This document shows positions 20,107 through 30,986 of a stretch of 64,000 nt of DNA, piece by piece. Position 1 is the first letter of the stretch. Each line of letters begins with the position of its first letter. The notes beneath the pieces were generated by a model. That model saw only the letters and a program-made list of their open reading frames with translations, had not been told where the DNA came from and searched no databases. The position numbers were made by a program, and so were the translations under genes. Source of the DNA: an uncultured Clostridia bacterium (lineage in GTDB: Bacteria > Bacillota > Clostridia > TANB77 > CAG-508); assembly GCA_947631385.1 (NCBI GenBank), contig CANRLE010000001.1, positions 5,786-69,785 of the forward strand, given 5' to 3'.

Positions 20107-22484
20107 TCTAAGAACTTACACACAATTACACTCATATCATCTTTTATAGTTCCAAAATTATTATCAATTGCTTCATTCAAAACTAAATCCGCAATTTTTT
20201 GTGTATTTGTAGTTTCAATATCTTCTAAAATATATTTAATCCATAATTCTTTATTTTTATATTCAATATTAGCATCTAGAATGCCATCTGAACACATAAG
20301 CATAATATCTCCTGCAACAATATCTCTATCAAAAGTTTGAATATTGTTCTGCTCTAACATTCCTGTTGGAAGTGAATTAGATTTTATAATCTGCACATTT
20401 TTCTTGTTTTTAATATAGGTTGGACATGCACCACTTTTTAGAAATTCAATATTTCCATTGTATAAATCAATTATTGCAATATCTAAAGTTGCAAATGTTT
20501 CTAAATTTTGATTCATAAGAGATGTGTTTATTAAATTTAATGAGATATTTTTATCAAAACCAGATAATAAGAGATTTTCTAACATTCGTAAAGTTTGATT
20601 ACTACTTTTTCTTGCATTATTTCCTGTTCCCATTCCATCACTAAGAGCTAATAAATATTTTCCGTCCTTTAATCTTATTTTTAATATACTATCACCAGAA
20701 AGTTCACTCTTACTCTTTGTTGCTTCTCCTGTTCCCATTGCCATAACATATTTATCATCTGATAAGAAACTTAATTTTTTTCCAACACTCGCTTCTTCAT
20801 TTAAAACAATCTTCTCTGATAATACTTTTGTTGCAATTTTTTCTATTGTTTGTATTTTAGATGTTTCCAATATTTCTTCTAAGTAAATTTCTAAAAAATA
20901 TCTTCCATCTTTTTTTATTGAAATGTCCTGTATTTCAATTTCTTTTTGCTTTAATAATGCTATAATCTCTGTTTTTTGTTTATCATATTGTGACTTTTCT
21001 TCTAAATCTTTTTCCATTCCTTTTGCCATTTTTTGAATAGCTTCTGAAACACCATTTAACTGTTTTTCCATATTTTTTTGCTTTTCTTCTACTCGCTTTT
21101 CCCAGATGAAATTAGTTTTTGCCACTTTGTATGAAACATTAATCATACGCACCATTTGTGAAATGTTTTCTTCTAGATATTGGCTAATATCTTTGTCATC
21201 AAATCCTACAATATAACTATTACATTTTGCAAATATTTCTAATAATCCATGCCTATCTATCTCTTGTTTATCTAACAAATATGTAAATAACTCATCAACA
21301 ATTTTTCCATCTACATCAGCTATATCTTCATATAACATATTATCTTGATATGGTTCTAAGTTATTTAATAGCTCTGATACAAATATTTGCTTGTTATTAT
21401 TGATTTCTTTTGTTTCCACTTTTTGATAAGTTGTTGCCATTTCTTGTATTGCTTCTGATACATGATTCAGATTTTCTACTATTTCTTTACTTTGATTTAA
21501 TGCTCTGTCTGGTGCAACTGGTAGTAACTTAGATTTTCCTATAAATTCTTCTAAATCAATTGTAAAATTGTTTGGAACTGCTAATAATCCAATCGATGCA
21601 ACTAATATTTCTTTAAAATGAATTAATTCTATGGTATATCCATTTGAAACATATGCTAACACTATATTTCCTAAAGCAAATCCTACTGCTACACCTATTT
21701 TTCCAAAACGATTTAAAATTCCTGCTATCATCCCAGAAATTGCATATGCAGCAATCATAATTGGTTCAGAACCTGTTATAACACCTAAAGTCACTCCTAT
21801 TGTAGCACCTGAAGTTGTACCAACTAAAACTCCATTTTTCCATCCTAGTATCATTACTATTAAAATACTCAAGATATTTCTAATATTAAATCCTAAGATA
21901 TTAAATTCTCCAAATGCCCCTAATGAAATGGATAATAATAAACTAGCTCCTATTAATTCCTCTATTGTAAATGCCCTTCTTGTTGTAAAATCTTGCAATA
22001 CTGTTACAGAATTTACAAATATTTTATAAAAAACTAATCCAATTATTGCAAGTGTTATGCTAGATAATATGTCATAAATAATAAAGCCAGACATTGCTAA
22101 TTTTACAAATTGTATAATTATAATTGATAGAAAAACATTTTTACCTATTTTTATTTTTTCGTTTCGTTCTTTCTCATTATAAAGGGGTTTTAGAATTAAT
22201 AATGTAACAAATAAAATTAAAGCTGTTAAAAAGTATGCTAACATGCCTCCTGCACCATATTTTATAGCTGTACCTATTAATGATATAAAGATTACTCCTA
22301 GTGCTGGAACAGAAGATGCAAAACATGCTGCTAATATACTAATACTAAAGATTGAAAAGTCCCCTCCTAATTCAACCATTGATACTAGAAAGGAAACTAT
22401 ATATATAATAATATTTCTTTTTGCAAAAACATTTGAAAAAACATTAAATTTATTTTCTTCTTTTTCTGCTATATTTTGAAACAT
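20097..22484 (-). CDS. spoIIE: Stage II sporulation protein E (PP2C phosphatase)
   Basis: 795-residue membrane phosphatase that dephosphorylates SpoIIAA to activate sigma-F in the forespore and localises to the polar septum. The N-terminal third has about ten hydrophobic segments (residues 20-320). A central helical region with QEMATTYQKVE-type coils follows. The C-terminal PP2C domain has LALSDGMGTGNNARKSS near residue 612 and MLMCSDGILDANIEY near 735. ATG 22484 lies 5-7 bases after AGAGGTGG. This is the clearest sign that the organism sporulates. Confidence 0.92.
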   Translation of the reverse strand: MFQNIAEKEENKFNVFSNVFAKRNIIIYIVSFLVSMVELGGDFSIFSISILAACFASSVPALGVIFISLIGTAIKYGAGGMLAYFLTALILFVTLLILKPLYNEKERNEKIKIGKNVFLSIIIIQFVKLAMSGFIIYDILSSITLAIIGLVFYKIFVNSVTVLQDFTTRRAFTIEELIGASLLLSISLGAFGEFNILGFNIRNILSILIVMILGWKNGVLVGTTSGATIGVTLGVITGSEPIMIAAYAISGMIAGILNRFGKIGVAVGFALGNIVLAYVSNGYTIELIHFKEILVASIGLLAVPNNFTIDLEEFIGKSKLLPVAPDRALNQSKEIVENLNHVSEAIQEMATTYQKVETKEINNNKQIFVSELLNNLEPYQDNMLYEDIADVDGKIVDELFTYLLDKQEIDRHGLLEIFAKCNSYIVGFDDKDISQYLEENISQMVRMINVSYKVAKTNFIWEKRVEEKQKNMEKQLNGVSEAIQKMAKGMEKDLEEKSQYDKQKTEIIALLKQKEIEIQDISIKKDGRYFLEIYLEEILETSKIQTIEKIATKVLSEKIVLNEEASVGKKLSFLSDDKYVMAMGTGEATKSKSELSGDSILKIRLKDGKYLLALSDGMGTGNNARKSSNQTLRMLENLLLSGFDKNISLNLINTSLMNQNLETFATLDIAIIDLYNGNIEFLKSGACPTYIKNKKNVQIIKSNSLPTGMLEQNNIQTFDRDIVAGDIMLMCSDGILDANIEYKNKELWIKYILEDIETTNTQKIADLVLNEAIDNNFGTIKDDMSVIVCKFLENR

Positions 22485-22681
22485 CCTTACCACCTCTTTC
22501 GATTTTATGGGTATATTTTACTACTTGTCCTTTGTGGTTTTTGTCTTTTTTAGTCACCTATTTCAAAAAATTTTCTTTCTTTTTGTGACATATATTTTTT
22601 TATTTCTAAAAATTTATCTATTTTGTGATTTTTATTTTATTACAGATTGTCCAAAATTGCAATATAAACATGAAAAAATTT

Positions 22682-22734
22682 AAAATGAAAAATGAGGATT
22701 ATGGGGCCATCCCCAATTCCTCATTTTTCATTTT
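22682..22734. terminator. Long palindrome/terminator, copy 1 of a dispersed element
   Basis: Perfect 17-bp arms AAAATGAAAAATGAGGA (22682-22698) and TCCTCATTTTTCATTTT (22718-22734) around ATGGGGCCATCCCC. On the minus strand it follows the giant surface-protein stop codon and is trailed by AAATTTTTTC. The GGATTATGGGGCC core recurs at 57542 and, inverted, at 59668. Confidence 0.8.
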
Positions 22735-25700
22735 TTATTTCATTACGTATTTCTTGATTAGAACAATTCCTATCACTGTTATTCCTAATGCTGTTACAGT
22801 TAGAATGATGTACATTACAATGTCTGTTGATAATCCTGTTGGTGGTGTAATAATTCCTTGTTCTGCAGAACTATCATCTACTTCATGTTGTTCTGTTCCT
22901 GGTATATAGTTTCCTGGTATTACTGATGTAGAAACTCCAACTCTTAATGATGAACCACCTGTTTTTTCTATTTCTACAAGTTCAGCTTCATTGTTTACTA
23001 CCATATCTACATTATTTGTAAGTACTCTTGATGTTACTAAGAATATATCTGTAGTTTGATTTGGTTCTAACTCTGGATTTTCATTGTGCAAAATAGCAAT
23101 TCTATCCTTACTATTATTTAATAAGTTGTACAAAGCCTCACTATATTCTAACAAATATTCTTTATTAGGATCATGAACCTTATTATCAATGTGTTTTAAT
23201 TTTTCACTTACAGTTTGATAAATATCTATCTTATCAGATTCAGGATCAGGGCTTGTTACTATTATCTCATTATTTAAATAGTCGATTATCTTTCTTGCAG
23301 TTGCTTTTACAGGATTATTTCTATTAGTTGACGACGTTCCGTGCCAATAGAAATCTACATTAGCATAGTCTAGTTCACTTATATTTCTTATTTGTAAATC
23401 ATATGTGATTTCTAGTGTTGAACCTTGTATAATTTCATTATCAATTTCGACTTTAAGTTGTCCATTTGCTGCATTTGATGCTGGAATATAAGTAACATAT
23501 TGCACTGGTTTTTCTAATTTGTATCCTTTCAAATTTCCTTGTGCATCTTCATCTTTCACAACTTTTGCATCAACTTGTACTTCTCCATTTTCTTTTACTA
23601 TTCTTAATCTTGAAATTCTCTTGTTTAGTTCTACTGCTTGTCTTGCCCTTTCTGCAATTCCAAAGTCTACTTTTTCTACATCATATATATGTACAATACC
23701 TCTACCTTCTTCAGACTCACGAAAATCAGTTAATTCTATTTCCATCTTCATTTTAGGAGTAGTAGAAATCATTTTATAATTATCAATTTTGTCTTTTTGA
23801 GTTTCTATTTCATATGCCTTTTTATTGTTAATATTTTTCATTTGAGAATCTACTATTCCTCTTGTATCATAATTATCAAGTGCATCTGAATACCTTTCAG
23901 TCTCATTTTTATACCAGTATGAATCTGTTAAATTACGTTGATATCTTTGTACATTATATACCGTTCCTTTATAATCTTGTACTGTTATTGTTTCTTCTTT
24001 TTCATTTAATGTATATTTATTATTTCCCCACTTATAAGTTAATTCATATTCTCCTGGTATGTAGCCTCTGATTGTGAAGTTTCCATAATTATTAGTTGTT
24101 TCTGTATATGATTTACCCGTTCCAGATATTTCTTTTAATGTAACTTCTACTCCTGCTACTCCTGATTCCCCATTATCAAGTTGACCATTTCCTTCACGCA
24201 CTTCTCCTGTCCTTAATGCTAAGTTTCCTGTACTATCTACAAATACTGTTCCACTTAATGTTCTTTCTCCATTTAATTCTAATTTTAATGATGGACTTGT
24301 ATCTGTATCATCTTCAAAGTATTGATTTGGACACGAATAGTTTCCTGGATTAGAATTAATATCAATTCCACCAAACGTTGTATTATCATTCATATTATTA
24401 AATGTTGTATATGAAGCTATTTCTACTATATTGTCGAGATTCTTATTACGTTGATTATTACTGTCACCCGCCTCGTTTATTGCTGTGATTATTGCATTCC
24501 TATTTAACTTAAATCTTATATACAAGTTTCTCTTTGTTTTTCCTGCATCAATTCTTTGTTCAGGAATATTTATAGTACATTTACGATAGCCACTGTTTGT
24601 GTTTGAATCTACTGCAACATTATTATTATTAATATTACCTGTTATTTGCTTATTTCCATTAAGTCCAGTTCCTATAGCATCTATTTGATAATTAGCATCA
24701 AAATAATCTATAATACTATTTACCTGTGCCGCTACTCCTCCTCTATTCGCTATAGCTATTTGATAAGTTACATATGCTTCCAATTCGTTATTTTTATTAT
24801 CATCTTTTATTGGATCTACATAATTTAAATCTGCTTCATAAATTGCTCTATGATATGATCCTCGATAACTTTCATTTCCAAATAGAATTCCTACATTTGG
24901 CCTTTGAGTAAATATATTATTATCAGCGGTATCATTATTTATTAAATCTCGCAATACTTGATTATATGTATATACATGTGTTGCACCATTAATTCTTAAT
25001 TCAATGCAATTTAAGTCTTTTGCGATTGATAAGTCAACTTCTTTTCTTTTTTGAATTCCTAGATTAATATTTGGTATTACTTCAATTCCATTTTGCCTTA
25101 TGAAGTCTGCTGTCACAAATTTCGTTAGCCCTTGTGGTGTACCTGCTGGATAACCATTATTAGTATTTGCACTAATTATATACTGAGCATCTACCCCTGC
25201 TACTGGTTTATTAGGATCATTGCCTCCCCATCCAAGTTCATATTTACCACCATAAGTTAATGTACTCTGTGTATTAGAAGAGCTATATGTCAAGTCTAAT
25301 CCACCATTAGATTTACCTCCATTTGCTGCATTCGTTGTTATTGTCCTAAACTTGTTATTGAATTGTTGCCTTGCACTACCTTCTGATGCTTTATTTCCGT
25401 TTGACGCTATGTCAAACTTGTTTTGTATTATGTCTGCTACTTTTACATTTTCATAACACATTCCATTATAATAGAATTCTACATAATAATTAGCTAAATC
25501 ATCTATTCTTATTGCTTTAAATGAGTATTTTCCTTCTCCAGCATTACCTGTTGTATCAGTTCTTCTTGTATACTCTTCCTTATCAATACTACCTGGTTTA
25601 TAATCATTAGGATCAAGATATTTTTCATTACCATTATAACACAATTTTACACTTATTCCGTTTAATAGCTTATCTCTATATGCTCCTTCATCAGTATCAT

Positions 25701-28700
25701 ATAAACCATTTAAATCGTGTACGCTTTTAATTTCAGGTAATATATCCTCCCAAGCAAATCCCTCTAAGTTAACAAATGCTCTCGGGTTAGTTACATCATC
25801 CGTGATATAGAAATCATTACCTTGTTCTTTATTTCTGATATTTCCTATATATAAATCTACTTTTACATCTCCATTTGGAGCATCAGGCACTTCATATGGA
25901 TATACTGTTTTTATTTCCCTTAAATAATATGTTCCTTTTCTTATATAATCAGAGAAAAGTAGTCCATTTGCATCTGTTTCAAATATATTTCTTCCACTTA
26001 TGTCCGTAACTTCTCTACTTACATCAATATTACCTGCACCGTCACTTCCATAAAGCTTAAATTGTACTCCCTGTATTGGTTTTTGAGTATCTCTATCTAT
26101 TTTTTTAACTTGCAACTTGAAATATGATTTTTCATTGGTTACAGTTTTTATAACATAATCCCCAACTGTTACCTTGTCTGCGTATAACTCTATCTTTACG
26201 TCGCCATATGGAACTTCCGGTACTTCATATGGAATTTGTGCTCCACCTACTTCTCTTAAATAGTATATACCTTGTTTTAAATATCCAGTTACAAAGCCTC
26301 CCTTTGCCATATTACCATTTTCATCTGTATAATCCCATGTTGAAAACAAATGCTGTCCTCCACTATCATAAATTGGATTGTTTATATCAATATTACCGGC
26401 ACTATCACTTCCAAAAAGTTCAAATTGTATTCCTTCTATAGGTTTTTGAGTATATTTATCTACTTTTTTCACTATCAATTGTAATTTTCGCATATTTTTA
26501 ATAATTACATAATTATAGTATCTACCACTTACTCTATTAAAATAATATACTTCATATGAATATAAATAACGGTTATGATATTTCATCATTAGAAGATTCA
26601 TTTCATTCAAATAAGTATATTCATGATTATTATCAGCTATATCATAATACATATTTGACACTACTGCTTCTAAAGGTATTCTTTCTTTTATTTCTTCATT
26701 ATATTTAGATGAATATTCTTGTAATACTTGATAGATCCTTGGATATCTTTCTTGTAACATTTCAAAAACATTAATATACACATAATTTTGATTTTCATCT
26801 GTTTCTTTATCAAATTGCTGCAAACCTTCTATAAAATTGTCATAAACTTTTGGATTATTTTGATCAAAATGTAATTCTTCCTTTAATTCTTGAATTTTTA
26901 TTTTCAATTCCCTAATTTCATCTTTTTTAGCAATCCTTTTTGCTTCTAATTCTCCTAATTGTTTCTGTCTTTCTCCATTAGGATCATATCCAAATTGTAA
27001 TTTTAATTCTTGTATATTTTTTTCTATATCTTTAAGTTCTTTGTTTAATTTATCCAATTCGCTAGGAGTTTTGTATAAAATTTTTATTTTTTCAACAACG
27101 GTACTATTAGTATCGTCAGGTTCAGCAGAAGATTCGTTATTATTGTTCGTTAACTCTTGTATAACTTCATTATTTAAATCATTTTTATACATTTCTATAA
27201 ATAATTCAATAAATTCCATTATCTTTTCTTGACTATCTCTATCACTATATCTATTATTAAATGACTGCAAACAAGATTCATAAGATCGCATTGCGTCCTT
27301 GAATTTTTGTTCTTGCTCTGTTACTACATTATTTGATTCTCTTCTTAGCATTGATACAATAACACTCTCAAAAGCTCTTGGTAATTCTGTCATTGTTTCT
27401 AAATTATAAATAGTTTCTCTATATTGGATATTTTTTTCCATGAAATAAATATCATAATATCCTTTTATAGTATTTTCTAAAGTACTATATTCTTCTTCTT
27501 TTTTCTCTAATTTCCTTTCAAATTGCGTTTTTTTGTTACCTAATACACTAATGTCTAATTCTTCATACTCTTCATCTATTTTATTTATTGCTTCCTTTAA
27601 TTCATTTATCTTTTTTTCTTGAGTTTCATATTTTTTCAGTTCTTCCATTTTTAAATCTTTTTGTCTTTCTAATTCCTCTTTTCTGGTTTCAGTAATATTC
27701 GGATATGCTAATTCTTTCTCTATTCTTTCTATATCTGTTTTTATAGTATTTATTGTTTGTTCATATCTCCTATAGCCATCTAATTCATGTGAATATTGAC
27801 TTTTTTCTTTCATTAATGAATCAGCCAATTTTTGAATTTCTTCCCTAGACATATTAGATATTTCTTCTAGTTTTATAGTAAGTCTATTCACTTCATCTTT
27901 CAAATAACGCCACTTTGCATCTTTATTTTTATTTTTGTATTTACTAACATTTTTTATTATCGTTTCTAAAAATTCTAAAAATTTTGAACTATTTTTTATC
28001 TCTTTTGTATTTCTTATTAAATTTTCAATTACTACTTGTTCAAAATCTTCTGGTGGTTCTACATTCCATAACTTTCTGTCTCTTCTTACTAATAAATCAA
28101 ATAAATCTTCATACATAGTATTTTTATCAGTAATGTTATTTTTTAGTATACTTGCGACAGCAGTTGATTCCCCTACTGTTGAAGGATTTTTAATTACTTC
28201 TACATAAGTGTCTAATGAATCAGTTGCCCATTTATTAGTTTCTTGCTCAACTAATCGATATGTTCCAAATTCTAAATTGTGGATTTCGATTGCTCCATAT
28301 GAATCTGTAATAAATTCAGTTGCAGCTTCTTCACTAGCATCATAGATATATTTATTATCTACAGCTCTTAAATATCCACTTTCTCCAACTTTTTGTATTT
28401 TAAATTTAATCCCTGGTAGAACTTCATTTGTATCTTTATCTATTTTTTGTATGTACAGACGTCCAAAATTCAATGGATTCGTTATTGGCGATGATAATTC
28501 TAACCCCGACACAGCAGGCGAATCACTTATATAAACTCCCTTTTTAACTAAAACCGGTCCGTTTTCTAATACATAGCCATAATTTTCTTGTCCTCTTCCA
28601 TTATTAAGTATTTCTACTTCATAAATATCATAATAAGTATTAGGATCTAGATTATATATAACAAGTTCACCATTTCCATCAGTGTAGAATGTCGTTGGTA

Positions 28701-30970
28701 CATTTGTTTTGTTTCCGTTTGCATCTATATATTGATAAATTGGATTTCCATTTTCATCATTACCAATTTGTGTAAGTAATTGAAATCCTATTCCACTTAA
28801 AGGTTTAGTATAAGTTCCTGAATGCTCTGTTTCCTCTCCTTTTTTCACTATTTTTAAATATTTTTTATGGTTTTCATTTTGCACATTTTCCAATACTATA
28901 CAATGGTGTCCTTGCGCTATTGACAAATAATAATTGTAATCATTATCATTTTTAATCAAATCTGAAAATGTTATACCATCCAATTGAGATATTATACTTT
29001 CCATCCAATTTTTAAGCGATTTTTTTGAATTACCACTATCCCAAGCCACACCATTAAGAGCCTCACAATTCTTATTTATATCTTGAAAAATACTATAAAA
29101 CATCGATTCATTAATAGTACCACTATTATATATTTTATCTTTATATTTAAAATATTGTTCATAATAATCGCCAAATTCTTTTTTAAAATTCTCTTTTGCT
29201 TTTTTTATATCCTCAGCCGAACCGCTTTTTATAGCCGTTCCAATTTTCTTTCCGTAATGATTTAGCTAAATCCATATAATCTTCTGGCATTGATAATACT
29301 ACATCCATATCCAAAGGTATTCCTGGACTATATCCGTCAGTATAAAATTTTCTTTGAACTAAATCGTTATTTGTTACTAGCATTTCAAATACTTTTTCAT
29401 AAAATCCATTATATTTTTTATTATTAAATTTATTTTTAATAATTTCCCATACAGGTTTATAATAATTTTCTCCATATTTCAAATCAACGTCAGCTGTAAT
29501 ACAATCATAAACTTTATCATTATATTCTAATACTTCTTTATTTCCATTTATACTAGTTCCTTTTTCAATGATTTTATATTTTCCTATTTCTATGTAACCT
29601 ATACCAATCATTCCTTCAGAATCTGTCTCCCATAGTGTAGCATCCTTCTCGTTTTGTACATATGTTATATCTCCTGACTTTGTTTCTTTAATATACGCTC
29701 CATCTCTTACCCTTTGTACAATAAATTTTACACCTTCCATTGGTTTTTGGGTAGTTTTGTCAACCTTTATAATATCTAACCATGTTAATTTACGCCACAA
29801 AGTCAGCTCTTGATATTCCCATTCACTACCAGCTTCTATTACATATATATGTTCCTGTTTTCCACTTTGATTTCGAACATCATAATAACTAGCATAACAA
29901 TTTAAATATTTATAACTTATAGTTACTGCATCAAAAACACTACTTTTCTTAACAGATATGTAAAACTGTTTCATACTTTTAGGTCCATCACTAAGTTTGT
30001 TTCCATCTTTATCACAAAAATACCAAGTTTTTCCATCATAGTCTTTTAAATCATCATCCATATTAGCTATGCAACCTTCTAAATCTATACCAGCAAATTT
30101 TTCATCACCATATGATCCTGCAGAATATTGTATTTTAAATGGACCACATATTTTTCTGTTATCAATTATTGTTTCTGTGTATTGTCCTAACTCATGTTCA
30201 ATAGGGTCTATCCTATTTTCCATGAACTGCGTATATTGTTTTGATGTATAGTAAAGATCCATAATATTCTGCTTGTGTTTAGCAACAGTTTGATCACCCT
30301 TATTTAGTTGATTTGCTAACCATGTTTCATTATGAGTTAGGACCTTCATATCAAAGGCACCCATTCCTACTTTTTCAAGAGCATTTTCAAAACTTCCAAC
30401 AGTCATCCAAAGTGCATACATTTGATAATTTGGTTGGATTTTCTCTAATGGATGTTCGTATGTTCCATTGCTAGTTGTTTTAGATAAAATATAAGCCATC
30501 TGAGCAGCATAGGGTACATAGTTATTATAGAATATATTATTAGTTTTTACATCTAATTCGTAGTTTGTTAATAATGCACTTGTCCCTTCTATATACATGT
30601 GATTTCTCACCCTATTTTCGTCACTATTATATGCAAAAGCATCATCATGAGCAACACACCATACACCTGGATCAGTCGCATTTCCAAGCCATGGGCTAGT
30701 TTGGTCATCAGCCCTAGTTGGGTTACCTACACTTCCTCTTTTGTTAGTAGTACCAATAATATGCATCCAGTGTGAAAAAAGATCCCCTCCACCACCAGGT
30801 CTACAAGTAACTAAATACATAACACAGTTTGCACCATGTGTTGGACATTTTGCAGTATTTACTGGTCTTTTATATTCACACAACTCACTCCAATGAACCG
30901 CCGCATCAGATATATTACATATAAATATGCAAAATATCATCATAAATAGACTTATTAAGACTTTTTTCAT
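22735..30970 (-). CDS. Giant sortase-type surface protein (2,744 aa), needs +1 frameshift at CGGA
   Basis: Secreted, wall-anchored adhesin-like protein. ATG 30970 (AAAGGAGG upstream) starts a signal peptide (MKKVLISLFMMIFCIFICN). Then come a cysteine-containing head (GVWCVAHDDAF near residue 110), a Cna-B-type domain near 410 (DIIKVDKTTQKPMEGVKF), a long helical/coiled-coil region at about 950-1490, further Cna-B domains, an SdrD-like segment (LSGTVFVDSTGN) and a C-terminal TPPTG plus hydrophobic tail. The zero frame breaks at CGG (29254-29252) and stops 12 codons later. Skipping C gives SLGKKIGTAIKSGSAEDIKK and joins a 2,122-codon open frame that has no ribosome site at its first ATG (29103). 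Two separate genes is the alternative. Confidence 0.8.
29251..29254 (-). other. +1 recoding site TTA-CGG-A in the giant surface protein
   Basis: CGG at 29254-29252, followed by A (29251), preceded by TTA. After the shift (Gly573) the frame stays open through 50 codons of clean coding sequence before the first ATG of the downstream ORF, which would be untranslated if the ORFs were separate genes. Confidence 0.8.
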
Positions 30971-30986
30971 AGATATCCCTCCTTTC

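Noticed and set aside
22735..29103. The 2,122-codon ORF as a separate gene starting at ATG 29103
   Set aside because: No ribosome binding site precedes that ATG, the frame is open for 50 further codons upstream to the CGGA site, and the fused paralogous gene shows these regions belong to one protein.
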